A stretch of 64,000 bases of DNA from Namhaeicola sp039714555 (GTDB lineage Bacteria; Bacteroidota; Bacteroidia; Flavobacteriales; Flavobacteriaceae): positions 1-64,000 of the forward strand of contig JBDLJB010000004.1 in assembly GCA_039714555.1 (NCBI GenBank), written 5' to 3'. Shown here one piece after another: positions 34,000 to 43,416 of this stretch. The translations under genes were made by a program, and so were the position numbers. The notes beneath the pieces are model-generated. The model saw nothing but the letters and a program-made list of their open reading frames with translations. It made no database searches and was not told where the DNA came from. The stretch's first letter is position 1. Each line of letters starts with the position of its first letter.

Positions 34000-34214
34000 A
34001 TTAATTGAGATTAAATATAATTGTGAATACCGACCTGTTAAATAATAAGAATAGTAAGATAATGAATTTGAATGACTTTGATTTGGAAATCAGACCTATG
34101 TAGTTAAATGGTCCTCAAATAATTTGTACTATAATTATTGAAAAGTAAAGGAAATATATCTTATTGTTTTGTAATGGGTAAGTACATGAATTATTAATAA
34201 ATTTACTTTTTAAA

Positions 34215-35450
34215 TTAAATAATTTCCCCATTAATGATCACAGTATCAATTAAATTACTGCCAAATGCATAAGGTAAAAAATTATAGGAAGGTATTTTTT
34301 TTGTTATAATAAGATTTGCTTTTTTACCTTTTGTAATACTACCATGCGTTTTAGAAAGATTCATGGCATAAGCTCCGTTTATTGTTGCGGCATTGATTGC
34401 TTCTTCAGGAGTCATTTTCATTTTGATACAAGCTGTAGAAACCACAAAATTCATATTGCCGCTTGGAGTTGAACCTGGGTTAAAATCGCTGGCTAAGGCC
34501 ATGGGTAAGCCGTTATTGATCAATTTTCTTGCAGGTGTATAAGGAATACTCAAAAAATATGAGCAGGAGGGAAGTGCAACAGGCATTACAGTACTCTGTT
34601 TTAAAATATCAATATCTTCATCTCTCATCACTTCTAAATGATCAACACTTAAAGCATTGTATTTAACGCCAATTTGAACACCACCAATACTTGTAAATTG
34701 ATTGACATGAATTTTAGGAATTAAACCGTATTCGTTACCTTTCTTTAGTATTTTTTCAGTTTGTTCAACAGTAAAATAACCTGTTTCACAAAAAATATCA
34801 ATAAATTCTGCCAGGTCTTCTTTAGCTACTTTCGGAATCATTTCATTACAGATAAGATCTACATAGGCATCTTTATTATTTTTATAAGCAGAGGGAAAAG
34901 CATGTGCTCCTAAAAAAGTAGCTTTGATTTCTATTGGAAAATTATTTGATAGTTTTTTGATTATACGAAGCATTTTTATTTCAGCATCTACGGTTAATCC
35001 ATAACCTGATTTAATTTCAACTGCTCCGGTACCTAAACTCATAATTTCTTTTATTCTTTCAGAAGCTTGTTTGTAAAGTTCACCCTCATCGGTTTCTTGT
35101 ATTTTTTTAGCAGAATTCAATATTCCACCACCTTTTTTTGCAATTTCTTCGTATGAAAGTCCGTTGATGCGATCAACAAATTCTCCTTCACGATTACCGG
35201 CATAAACAATATGTGTATGTGAATCACACCAGGTTGGTAAAACTAATTTCCCAGCGGCATCGATAATTTTATCAGCATTTATGTGTGGTAACGAATGCAT
35301 TTCACCAAAATCGTAGATCAAATCATCTTTTAAAATAAGAAAAGCATTTTTTATACCGGGTAGTATTTTCATTTCTTTACCTGAAACTTTTTTAACAGAA
35401 TTATTTCTTATTTGTAAGAGCTCTTTTATATTGGTGATCAACGTAATCAT
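34215..35450 (-). CDS. hutI: imidazolonepropionase
   Basis: 411-residue amidohydrolase-fold enzyme that opens imidazolone propionate to N-formimino-glutamate in histidine breakdown. Metal-site motifs seen are DSHTHIVYAG, VEIKSGYGL, IHVNQFTSIGG, VDHLEVM and ALASDFNPGSTPS. Length and motifs are typical, and the gene stands alone, without hutU/hutH/hutG in the window. Confidence 0.93.
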   Translation of the reverse strand: MITLITNIKELLQIRNNSVKKVSGKEMKILPGIKNAFLILKDDLIYDFGEMHSLPHINADKIIDAAGKLVLPTWCDSHTHIVYAGNREGEFVDRINGLSYEEIAKKGGGILNSAKKIQETDEGELYKQASERIKEIMSLGTGAVEIKSGYGLTVDAEIKMLRIIKKLSNNFPIEIKATFLGAHAFPSAYKNNKDAYVDLICNEMIPKVAKEDLAEFIDIFCETGYFTVEQTEKILKKGNEYGLIPKIHVNQFTSIGGVQIGVKYNALSVDHLEVMRDEDIDILKQSTVMPVALPSCSYFLSIPYTPARKLINNGLPMALASDFNPGSTPSGNMNFVVSTACIKMKMTPEEAINAATINGAYAMNLSKTHGSITKGKKANLIITKKIPSYNFLPYAFGSNLIDTVIINGEII

Positions 35451-35618
35451 TGTGTTTTTTTTGTAAATATATGATTATTTTAAAAAAGGCCTATGCTATT
35501 TATTTTGGAATATAAATGTAATTTAATCAGATATTTATTTAGTTATAATAAATTATAAGTTAAACCATTATTACTTTTTTTTAGAATAATTAAATGTTAC
35601 GATTATTAAGTAATATTA

Positions 35619-35630
35619 TGATTTTTATCA
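35619..35630. promoter_or_regulatory. FNR/CRP-type box upstream of pta-ackA
   Basis: TGATTTTTATCA matches TGAT-N4-ATCA and is followed by a further A as in the full FNR half-site. The centre is 28.5 bases from the start of the exact -7 element at 35653, within one base of the spacing at the nos and ppdK promoters. Confidence 0.58.
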
Positions 35631-35652
35631 ATAAATTTAGTTAGTTATAAAG

Positions 35653-35660
35653 TATCTTTG
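35653..35660 (+). promoter_or_regulatory. -7 element of the pta-ackA operon
   Basis: TATCTTTG matches TAnnTTTG exactly, 17 bases before the pta start codon at 35677. Confidence 0.6.
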
Positions 35661-35676
35661 CAAAAAATATTTATCA

Positions 35677-37770
35677 ATGAATAAAGCAGTATATATTACA
35701 ACCAGCGAGCCAGAAAGTGGAAAATCATTAATTACTTTAGGTTTGATGAGAATGTTAATGGGTAAAACTGAGAAAGTAGGATATTTCCGACCCATAATTG
35801 ATGAAAAACCAGGAGTAAAAAAAGATAATCATATTGATACTGTGTTATCACATTTTGACTTGAAAATGGATTATGATGAATGTTATGCATTAACAGGTCA
35901 TGAAGTAATTCAAAAAAAGAACGAAGATAAAGATGATGAGATCATAGATATTATAATTGAAAAATATAAGGAAATTGAAGATCGATTTGATTTTATTTTA
36001 GTAGAGGGTACAGATTTTCTTGGAGAAGGACTTTTTATTGAATTGGATATTAACGTATTGATTGCCAAAAATTTAGGGATACCGGCAATTATTGTCAGTA
36101 ATGGCAAAAATAAAACTATTGATGAAATTGAAAACAATATCCAATTGGCTTATGATTCCTTTGATGAAAAAGAAGTAAATGTTTTAGCTGTAGTTGCTAA
36201 TAAAGTAAAATTGAAAAATGCTGAGATAATTAAAACTACATTAAAAAGTAAATTACCTTCTAGTGTATTTTGTTATACTATACCTTTAGTAAAATGCCTT
36301 GATAACCCTACTGTTAAAGAAATTGTTGATGAATTAGAAGCTAAGGTTTTATTTGGTAAGAAACACTTAAACCATCAAGTAGGAAGTTTTGTAGTTGGGG
36401 CAATGCAACTGCGTCATTTTATAAAGTATTTAAAAGAAAATAGCTTGGTTATTACACCAGGTGATAGAGCTGATGTTGTTTTAAGTGCTTTACAGGCTAA
36501 TAATTCGAGTAATTATCCCAAAATTTCCGGTATTGTTTTAACCGGTGGGTTGAAACCGGAAAAATCTATTTTAAAATTGATCAAAGGTTTATCAAATATA
36601 GTACCTATAATTACTGTTGATAAAGGAACCTATGAAATTGCTAATGAAATAGGTGCCATTAGATCTCATATATATGCAAATAATAAACAAAGAATTTATA
36701 CTTCACTCAGTACTTTTGAAAAGCATATAAGAATAAATGAATTGGCCAAAAAGTTAATTACATATGAACCAGAAGGTATTACACCTCGAATGTTTCAGTA
36801 TAACTTGGTAACTCGTGCTAAGAAAAATAGAAAACATATTGTTTTACCTGAAGGAGAAGATGAAAGGATTTTGCGTGCAACTTCAAGATTGGTTGCTTTA
36901 GATATTGTTGATATTACTTTGTTGGGTAATGAAAAAGCAATTAAACAAAAAATTACAAAACTGGGGATACCCTTTAGATTTGATAAAGTTAATATTATCA
37001 ATCCGGTAAAATCTGATTTATGTGATGATTATGTAAATACTTTTTATGAATTGCGAAAACATAAAAATATAAATATTGATATCGCTAAAGACTTAATGGG
37101 TAATGTTGCTTATTATGGAACTATGATGGTTCATAAAGGACATGCTGACGGTATGGTATCAGGAGCTATCCATACAACTCAACATACAATACGGCCAGCA
37201 TTACAATTTATTAAAACAAAACCTAACGTTTCAGTAGTATCTTCAATATTTTTTATGTGTTTAGAAGATAGAGTTTCTGTTTTTGGTGATTGTGCAATTA
37301 ATCCGAATCCTACCGCTGAGCAATTAGCCGAAATTGCAATTTCATCGGCTGATTCAAGTTTGGCTTTTGATATTGAACCAAAAATAGCAATGCTTTCTTA
37401 TTCTTCGGGTTCTTCAGGTAAAGGTGAAGATGTTGATCGTGTGAGAAAAGCCACAGAAATAGTGAAAGAGTTACGACCTGAATTGAAAATTGAAGGTCCA
37501 ATACAATACGATGCTGCAGTTGATCTAGAAGTTGGTAAAAGTAAATTACCCGACTCTGAAGTTGCAGGTCAGGCAAGTGTTTTGATATTTCCTGACTTAA
37601 ATACAGGAAACAATACATATAAAGCAGTTCAACGTGAAACAGGTGCTATTGCAATCGGACCAATGTTACAAGGTTTAAACAAACCTGTAAATGATCTAAG
37701 TAGAGGTTGTACAGTTGATGATGTTTTCAATACAGTGATAATCACAGCTATACAAGCACAAGGCTTGTAA
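35677..37770 (+). CDS. pta: phosphate acetyltransferase (long form)
   Basis: 697 residues: N-terminal P-loop CobQ/DRTGG-type regulatory region (TTSEPESGKSLITLGLMRML; DRTGG-like region about 215-330) and C-terminal catalytic PTA_PTB domain (about 370-697, HIVLPEGEDERILRA, DGMVSGAIHTT, MLSYSSGSSGKG). Makes acetyl phosphate from acetyl-CoA for ATP formation by acetate kinase, encoded 69 bases downstream. The FNR-type box upstream suggests induction under low oxygen. Same length class as E. coli Pta (about 714). Confidence 0.94.
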   Translation: MNKAVYITTSEPESGKSLITLGLMRMLMGKTEKVGYFRPIIDEKPGVKKDNHIDTVLSHFDLKMDYDECYALTGHEVIQKKNEDKDDEIIDIIIEKYKEIEDRFDFILVEGTDFLGEGLFIELDINVLIAKNLGIPAIIVSNGKNKTIDEIENNIQLAYDSFDEKEVNVLAVVANKVKLKNAEIIKTTLKSKLPSSVFCYTIPLVKCLDNPTVKEIVDELEAKVLFGKKHLNHQVGSFVVGAMQLRHFIKYLKENSLVITPGDRADVVLSALQANNSSNYPKISGIVLTGGLKPEKSILKLIKGLSNIVPIITVDKGTYEIANEIGAIRSHIYANNKQRIYTSLSTFEKHIRINELAKKLITYEPEGITPRMFQYNLVTRAKKNRKHIVLPEGEDERILRATSRLVALDIVDITLLGNEKAIKQKITKLGIPFRFDKVNIINPVKSDLCDDYVNTFYELRKHKNINIDIAKDLMGNVAYYGTMMVHKGHADGMVSGAIHTTQHTIRPALQFIKTKPNVSVVSSIFFMCLEDRVSVFGDCAINPNPTAEQLAEIAISSADSSLAFDIEPKIAMLSYSSGSSGKGEDVDRVRKATEIVKELRPELKIEGPIQYDAAVDLEVGKSKLPDSEVAGQASVLIFPDLNTGNNTYKAVQRETGAIAIGPMLQGLNKPVNDLSRGCTVDDVFNTVIITAIQAQGL

Positions 37771-37839
37771 AAGTTTAGAGCCTGTTAGGATTAAAGTTTA
37801 AAAGTTTAAAGTAACATTGAGTTGTTACATAGTATAAAT

Positions 37840-39027
37840 ATGAAGATATTAGTTATTAATTCAGGAAGTTCATCAATAAAATACCAGTTATTTCAAATGC
37901 CTGACAAAAAGGTTATTTGTAGTGGAATGGCAGAAAGAATTGGTTTGGAAAATTCTAAGATTATTTTCAAATCGGACATAAATGAAATTGAAGAAGTACT
38001 TAATATTCCAAACCATCAAATGGGTTTAGAAAAAATTGCAGCACTTTTATTGGATAAAGAAAAGGGTGTATTGCATGATTCAAAAGAAATTTCAGCAGTT
38101 GGTCATAGAGTAGTGCATGGTGGTAGCACTTTTGCTAAAACAGTAGTAATAAATGATGATGTAAAAGATAAAATCAAAGAATTATTTGAACTGGCTCCTT
38201 TGCATAATCCACCAAACTTTGAAGGAATTGAAGTGGCAGAAAAGATATTTCCTACTGCAAAACAAATTGCTGTTTTTGATACAGCTTTTCATCAATCAAT
38301 TCCCGAAGTAGCCTATCGTTACGCTATTCCAAATCATTTTTTAGAAGAAAACCAAATTCGTGTATATGGTTTCCATGGTACGAGTCATAAATTTGTTTCC
38401 GAAAAAGCCAATGAATTTTTAAACTTGAAAAACTCAAAAATTATCACCATTCATTTGGGTAATGGATGTAGTATAACGGCTGTAAAAGATGGTAAAAGTA
38501 TTGATCATTCTTTGGGTTTTGGTCCAATGAACGGTTTGATGATGGGAACCAGAAGTGGCGATATTGATCAATCAGTGATCTTTTATTTGGTAAATGCATT
38601 GGGATATTCTATTGATGAAGTTAATAAAATGCTTCAAAAAGAAAGTGGTATGTTCGGTTTAACCGGATTTAGTGATCTTCGAGAGATAGAAGCTGAAGCT
38701 GAAAATGGAAATAAAACCTGCCAAATTGCTTTGGATATGAATGCCTACAGAATTCAAAAATATATTGGTGCTTATGCAGTAGCTATGAATGGTTTAGATG
38801 CCATTGTCTTTACAGCAGGAATTGGAGAGAATTCTGATGTGGTTCGCAAAATGGTTTGTGCTAATATGGATTATTTAGGAATGGATTTAGATATTGAAAA
38901 GAATAATATAAGATCTAAAGAAATTCGTGAAATCAATACTGATGACTCTAAAGTTAAAATTCTGATAGTTCCAACTAATGAAGAATTAGAAATTGCAAAG
39001 CAATCATTTAGTTTATTGAAAGCATAA
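37840..39027 (+). CDS. ackA: acetate kinase
   Basis: About 395 residues from ATG 37840; the TTG at 37822 would add six non-conserved residues before the invariant MKILVINSGSSSIKY start. Motifs seen: GHRVVHGG, FDTAFHQSIP, YGFHGTSHKFVS, THLGNGCS and TAGIGENS. Converts acetyl phosphate and ADP to acetate and ATP. Operon with pta. Confidence 0.95.
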   Translation: MKILVINSGSSSIKYQLFQMPDKKVICSGMAERIGLENSKIIFKSDINEIEEVLNIPNHQMGLEKIAALLLDKEKGVLHDSKEISAVGHRVVHGGSTFAKTVVINDDVKDKIKELFELAPLHNPPNFEGIEVAEKIFPTAKQIAVFDTAFHQSIPEVAYRYAIPNHFLEENQIRVYGFHGTSHKFVSEKANEFLNLKNSKIITIHLGNGCSITAVKDGKSIDHSLGFGPMNGLMMGTRSGDIDQSVIFYLVNALGYSIDEVNKMLQKESGMFGLTGFSDLREIEAEAENGNKTCQIALDMNAYRIQKYIGAYAVAMNGLDAIVFTAGIGENSDVVRKMVCANMDYLGMDLDIEKNNIRSKEIREINTDDSKVKILIVPTNEELEIAKQSFSLLKA

Positions 39028-39071
39028 GATTTATTGATTTTATTTTTCTATTTTTAATGAAACTTTAATAA

Positions 39072-39590
39072 ATGGAAGAATTAAATAAAAATGAATATGC
39101 TTCATATTTTCAAGGGTATATTGATCTGGCAATTGAAAAAAATCACGATTTTCATCAAAGTTTATTACTGTCATTAAAAGATAGTATCAATTTTTTTAAT
39201 ACAATTCCCGTTGATAAGCATTTATTTAGATATGCTGATAATAAATGGACAATAAAGGAAATTTTACAGCATATTATTGATACTGAAAGGATTCTTTCCT
39301 ATAGAGCGTTGCGATTTTCAAGAGGTGATAAAACAAATATTCCCGGATATGATGATAATAAATACGCAGAAAACTCTTTTGCAAATTATAGAGATTTTGA
39401 GAATCTTATCAATGAATTTATTGAAGTGAGGAAATCTACCATATATTTATTCAAAAGTTTTCAAAGTGAAACATTAAAAAATATTGGTATTGCGGGAGAT
39501 AATAACGTATCGGTTAGAGCCTTGGGTTATATTATTTCAGGTCACTTGCTTCATCATATTAGAATAATTGAGCAGCTTTATTTACAATAA
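39072..39590 (+). CDS. DinB-family protein
   Basis: 172 residues forming a four-helix DinB/YfiT bundle. The metal-site histidines are apparently in ILQHIIDTE (one) and GHLLHHIRIIEQ (two). DinB-like proteins are often metal-dependent thiol transferases or hydrolases, but no substrate can be named. 44 bases after ackA; may be co-transcribed. Confidence 0.82.
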   Translation: MEELNKNEYASYFQGYIDLAIEKNHDFHQSLLLSLKDSINFFNTIPVDKHLFRYADNKWTIKEILQHIIDTERILSYRALRFSRGDKTNIPGYDDNKYAENSFANYRDFENLINEFIEVRKSTIYLFKSFQSETLKNIGIAGDNNVSVRALGYIISGHLLHHIRIIEQLYLQ

Positions 39591-39634
39591 ATTACCAATT
39601 TTATGCGTTTAATATTATATTAAATTGCTTAAAA

Positions 39635-39796
39635 ATGAACTCTAAAAAACAAGATAATCACAAAGATTTTAATTTCTCAATTAAAAAAAGAAGAGTACAA
39701 AAAAAAGTATCCAAATATGAAAAAGATATGTTCTTAGACGAATTTGGATACGAAAAATATTATTATAGAATTAAAAATTTACGAAAAGGTTTTTAG
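39635..39796 (+). CDS. small basic protein, 53 residues
   Basis: An open frame starting MNSKKQDNHKDF and ending KNLRKGF, with many Lys/Arg and Tyr residues (KKRRVQKKVSKYEKD, YEKYYYRIKNL). It begins 45 bases after the DinB gene on the same strand and ends just before the convergent gene. The composition suggests a nucleic-acid- or ribosome-associated protein. Not a recognised family; it needs homology support. Confidence 0.5.
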   Translation: MNSKKQDNHKDFNFSIKKRRVQKKVSKYEKDMFLDEFGYEKYYYRIKNLRKGF

Positions 39797-39802
39797 TAAA
39801 AA

Positions 39803-40204
39803 TTATTTAAAATACTTTTTTACATAAGCAACCTTTTGATTTTCTGTCATTTTATCAGAATTTAATACATCTTTTAATTTAGAAACTAACTTTGGTTTCT
39901 TATGAATAAGTTTTTCTAATTTTATTTTTGTTTGTGCAGGGCCAAAGATCAAAATTTCTTCAGCATTTCTTATTTCAGAATAAATATCGTTGAGGTAACG
40001 ATTTGTTTGATCTTCAATTCTGAGTTTTTTACTTTTTTCATCATTAATGTACTGTTCACCAAACCTGCCAAATTGTTTACTTTCACCAGGAAATCTTTCT
40101 CTTGTTTCAATTTCAGAATAAATTGATTTAAGTTCATGTTTATCATCATTTATTGTGATGATATTAGCTTCTTTTTGATCTAACCATATACCAACTTTTT
40201 TCAT
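39803..40204 (-). CDS. putative eRF1-like (baeRF) family protein
   Basis: 133 residues beginning MKKVGIWLDQKEANIITI, with the central segment RNAEEILIFGPAQTKIKLEKLI. This resembles the middle (eRF1 domain 2/3 or host-attachment) fold of bacterial archaeo-eukaryotic release-factor-like proteins. The family is thought to act in ribosome rescue or translation termination. No GGQ-like motif is seen, so catalytic ability is doubtful. Assignment is tentative. Confidence 0.5.
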   Translation of the reverse strand: MKKVGIWLDQKEANIITINDDKHELKSIYSEIETRERFPGESKQFGRFGEQYINDEKSKKLRIEDQTNRYLNDIYSEIRNAEEILIFGPAQTKIKLEKLIHKKPKLVSKLKDVLNSDKMTENQKVAYVKKYFK

Positions 40205-40221
40205 TATTTAAAAAGTTTAAA

Positions 40222-40776
40222 TTAATACTTAGTTTTATCTTCTTTTTCTTCCCATAACTTGAAGGCTTCTAGCGCTTCATTTCTATTTCTTTGTTCAAAT
40301 TTGATACTTCTATGGGAGAAATCTAAATCAATTTCCTTATAAATAAAAGCATCATCAAAACCTATACTTGCAGCATCTGATTTATTACTGGCAAAGTAAA
40401 CTTTATCGGGACGAGCCCAATAAATTGCACCCAAACACATAGGGCAAGGTTCACATGAAGTATAAATAGTACAGCCTTCTAATTGGAAAGAATCTAAATT
40501 CTTACAGGCTTCTCTAATTGCAATAATTTCTGCATGTGCAGTAGGGTCATTGGTAGAAGTGACTCTATTATTACCTTTTCCAATAATTTCACCATCTTTA
40601 ACCACAACACAACCAAAAGGACCTCCTTCATTATTTTGCATGCCATCAATAGCAAGTTTTATAGCTTCTTGCATTAATTGTGTATGTTGGTCTTTATTAT
40701 TTACAGAATCGTATTGTTGATCATTCAAAGCTTTAGAAGCTTCATCTAAAAATTTTTTATTAAAAGTATTACACAT
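40222..40776 (-). CDS. guanine/nucleoside deaminase (cytidine deaminase-like fold)
   Basis: 184 residues with the zinc-site motifs HAEIIAIREA (His-Ala-Glu) and CEPCPMCLGAIYWARPDKVYFA. The block after them (NKSDAASIGFDDAFIYKEI) fits the GuaD-type guanine deaminases of Bacillus, which convert guanine to xanthine. The N-terminus has about 30 extra residues. TadA is the main alternative, but the C-terminal block argues against it. Confidence 0.85.
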   Translation of the reverse strand: MCNTFNKKFLDEASKALNDQQYDSVNNKDQHTQLMQEAIKLAIDGMQNNEGGPFGCVVVKDGEIIGKGNNRVTSTNDPTAHAEIIAIREACKNLDSFQLEGCTIYTSCEPCPMCLGAIYWARPDKVYFASNKSDAASIGFDDAFIYKEIDLDFSHRSIKFEQRNRNEALEAFKLWEEKEDKTKY

Positions 40777-40838
40777 GCTTAGAGAAAAAAATTAAAGTTT
40801 AAAATCTGCTGTAGAGGCTGGTTTTAAATATGAAAAAC

Positions 40839-40893
40839 AAAAAGTATTAAGTGTTAAGAATTAAAAACTTCTTCTTAAAACTTAGTACTTTTT
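40839..40893. terminator. hairpin between fumC and the guanine deaminase gene
   Basis: An imperfect long stem with AAAAAGTA at its base paired with TACTTTTT, and AAGAA/TTCTT near the tip. It ends the fumC transcript on the minus strand. Confidence 0.55.
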
Positions 40894-40913
40894 AATTTAT
40901 TAATATAAGCAAT

Positions 40914-42311
40914 TTATTTAAGACTTCCAACCATATCTTCAGGTTTTACCCATTCATCAAACTCTTCAGGTGTTACATAGCCTAAATTTACTGCTTCTTC
41001 TCTTAGTGTTGTACCATTTTTATGTGCTGTATTAGCAATTTCGGCAGCTTTATAATAACCAATTTTAGTATTGAGTGCAGTTACTAACATTAATGAATTG
41101 CCTAAAAGTTCATCAATTCTTTTTTGATTAGGCTCTATTCCTCTTGCACAGTTGATATCGAATGAAATACAAGCATCACCTAATAACTCGGCACTTTGTA
41201 AAAAGTTATAAGCCATCATGGGTTTAAAAACATTTAATTCATAATGTCCTTGAGTGCCACCAATAGACAATGCAACATCATTCCCCATTACTTGTGCACA
41301 AACCATAGTTAAGGCTTCTGATTGTGTTGGATTTACTTTCCCTGGCATAATTGATGAACCGGGTTCATTGGCTGGGATAATAATTTCGCCAATTCCACTT
41401 CGTGGACCTGAGGCCAAAAATCGAATATCATTTGCAATTTTATTTAAAGAAACCGCTAATTGTTTTAAAGCTCCATGGCTTTCTACCATTGCATCATGAG
41501 CAGCTAAGGCTTCAAATTTGTTTTCTGCTGTTTTAAATGGTAAACCGGTAAATTCAGCAATTTTTTGAGCGACCAAAACATCATAACCTTTTGGTGTATT
41601 TAATCCTGTTCCAACAGCTGTACCGCCTAAAGCTAATTCTGATAAATGATCAAGTGTATTATATAAAGCATTTAATCCGTGGTCTAATTGAGAAACATAG
41701 CCGCTAAATTCCTGACCTAAGGTAAGAGGTGTTGCATCCATTAAATGTGTACGACCAATTTTAACAACATCTTTAAATTCAATAGATTTTTCGTTTAAAG
41801 TATCTCGCAATTGAGTTACTCCGGGAATTGTATTTTCAACTAATATTTTATATGCTGCAATATGCATACCTGTTGGATAAGTATCATTTGACGATTGCGA
41901 TTTATTAACATCGTCGTTTGGTGTTAATGTTTTATCACCTTCGCCAATTGTTTTACCTGCAAGAACATGAGCTCTATGGGCAATAACTTCATTGGCATTC
42001 ATATTGCTTTGTGTTCCACTACCAGTTTGCCAAATAACCAATGGAAAATGGTCACTTAATTTTCCTTCAATAATTTCATCACAAACTGTTGAAATAAGGT
42101 CCCTTTTTCCTTCATCTAATACGCCAAGTTCAGCATTGGCATGAGCAGCAGCTTTTTTTAAATAACCAAAAGCTTGTATAATTTCTTTAGGCATTGAAGC
42201 TGATGGTCCGATTTTAAAATTATTTCTTGATCTTTCGGTTTGAGCTCCCCAATACTTATCGGAAGGAACTTCTACTTCACCAATGGTGTCGTGCTCTATT
42301 CTGAATTTCAT
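40914..42311 (-). CDS. fumC: fumarate hydratase class II
   Basis: About 465 residues, the usual FumC length, from the ATG at 42311; a start at 42347 would fall upstream of the predicted transcription start. Motifs: TERSRNNFKIG, GSGTQSNMN and the signature GSSIMPGKVNP. Interconverts fumarate and malate in the TCA cycle or reductively during anaerobic growth. Confidence 0.95.
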   Translation of the reverse strand: MKFRIEHDTIGEVEVPSDKYWGAQTERSRNNFKIGPSASMPKEIIQAFGYLKKAAAHANAELGVLDEGKRDLISTVCDEIIEGKLSDHFPLVIWQTGSGTQSNMNANEVIAHRAHVLAGKTIGEGDKTLTPNDDVNKSQSSNDTYPTGMHIAAYKILVENTIPGVTQLRDTLNEKSIEFKDVVKIGRTHLMDATPLTLGQEFSGYVSQLDHGLNALYNTLDHLSELALGGTAVGTGLNTPKGYDVLVAQKIAEFTGLPFKTAENKFEALAAHDAMVESHGALKQLAVSLNKIANDIRFLASGPRSGIGEIIIPANEPGSSIMPGKVNPTQSEALTMVCAQVMGNDVALSIGGTQGHYELNVFKPMMAYNFLQSAELLGDACISFDINCARGIEPNQKRIDELLGNSLMLVTALNTKIGYYKAAEIANTAHKNGTTLREEAVNLGYVTPEEFDEWVKPEDMVGSLK

Positions 42312-42344
42312 ATGTTTAAAAATTTTATTGTAAATATTATCTAA

Positions 42345-42352
42345 CAAAGTTA
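42345..42352 (-). promoter_or_regulatory. -7 element of fumC
   Basis: TAACTTTG on the minus strand, exact TAnnTTTG. It lies 34 bases before the ATG at 42311 and only overlaps the alternative upstream start, which decides the start choice. Confidence 0.6.
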
Positions 42353-42450
42353 CAAAATAGAAGGCTTAATTTTAAAAAAATAAAATGTTTTTTAAATATT
42401 TTACAAAAGATTAAATATTGATATACAATATATTAAATATAGGTCAAAGT

Positions 42451-42501
42451 AATAAAAGTGACTAAGTAATTGATTGATTAAATTACTTAGTCACTTTTAT
42501 T
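42451..42501 (-). terminator. terminator of the DUF2147-BrkB-kdsC transcript
   Basis: A perfect 21-bp inverted repeat (42451-42471 with 42481-42501) and a nine-base loop, located right after the DUF2147 gene that ends at 42521. Arm begins AATAAAAGTGACTAAGT. Confidence 0.75.
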
Positions 42502-42520
42502 AGTAATGATAAAATTTATA

Positions 42521-42949
42521 TTATTTTTCTCTATACCAATATTCTGTACGCCCGATCAAAGAAAATCCGATATAACCTCTAATTTTTAATTTGTTTTTTT
42601 CTACCAATTCTATGTAGCACTTATAGATACTTCCATTTTTTGGATCTAATATTTTTCCACCGCTCCATTCATCGCCATCTTTGCTTAATCCATCTAGAAT
42701 AACCATTCCTTCAATTGGTTTATTATGATTTTTGCCTTCACATTTATCGCATAATTTTCCTTTATCTTCTTCTTTAACTAATTCAAGAATCTTTGCATAG
42801 ATCTTGTTATTTTGCTGATAGACTTCAATAATAGATTTTTTAGCATTTGTTTCAGAATCAATACTATACCATTTGCCTGTTACTGATTGAGCATTACTTG
42901 TTGTTATGCTGATAAATAGCAGCATACTAAATGTAAAAAGTTTTTTCAT
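42521..42949 (-). CDS. DUF2147 family exported protein (copy A)
   Basis: 142 residues: signal peptide (about 1-20, ending SNAQ) and DUF2147 domain (VTGKWYSIDSETNAKKSIIE, DKCEGKNHNKPIEGMVILDG, WSGGKILDPKNGSIYKCYIE). Function unknown; the two-cysteine CDKC motif could bind metal or form a disulfide. The adjacent gene at 42984 is a close paralogue. Confidence 0.82.
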   Translation of the reverse strand: MKKLFTFSMLLFISITTSNAQSVTGKWYSIDSETNAKKSIIEVYQQNNKIYAKILELVKEEDKGKLCDKCEGKNHNKPIEGMVILDGLSKDGDEWSGGKILDPKNGSIYKCYIELVEKNKLKIRGYIGFSLIGRTEYWYREK

Positions 42950-42983
42950 ATTTATTAATTTAATTATTTGAATTATATATTTA

Positions 42984-43412
42984 TTAATTTACAACCCTTT
43001 CAAAATATTGAGTTCTGCCAAATAATGAAAACCCAATATATCCTCTTAATTTTAATTTGTTATTATCTTCTAAGGTGATATAACATTTATAATATTTTCC
43101 ATTAACAGGATCTAAAATTTTTCCATCATTCCATTCGTTACCATCTTTTTTAATATCTTCCATAACAATCATACCTTCAATAAGTTTGTTCTTATTCTTT
43201 CCGGTACATTTATCACAAACTTTACCAATATCTTCAATTTGCAGTATAGAATCTATTTTAGCATAAAACTTATTATTAACTTTATATACCTCAACTATTG
43301 TTTCTTTTTGATTAAAACGATCAAAGCTATACCATTTTCCAATAATTGATTGCGCATTACTTGTTAAACTAATAGTAATGAAGAAAAATATAAGAAGGAA
43401 TATCTTTTTCAT
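42984..43412 (-). CDS. DUF2147 family exported protein (copy B)
   Basis: 142 residues, the same length and layout as copy A, with matching blocks (IIGKWYSFDRFNQKETIVEV, CDKCTGKNKNKLIEGMIVM, NDGKILDPVNGKYYKCYI). A tandem duplication 34 bases upstream of copy A. Four bases from the BrkB-like gene, so all are likely one transcript. Confidence 0.82.
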   Translation of the reverse strand: MKKIFLLIFFFITISLTSNAQSIIGKWYSFDRFNQKETIVEVYKVNNKFYAKIDSILQIEDIGKVCDKCTGKNKNKLIEGMIVMEDIKKDGNEWNDGKILDPVNGKYYKCYITLEDNNKLKLRGYIGFSLFGRTQYFERVVN

Positions 43413-43416
43413 TTGA

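Noticed and set aside
42312..42347. Upstream start for fumC adding 12 residues.
   Set aside because: The -7 element at 42345-42352 overlaps it, so it would lie outside the transcript; the shorter start gives the normal FumC length.
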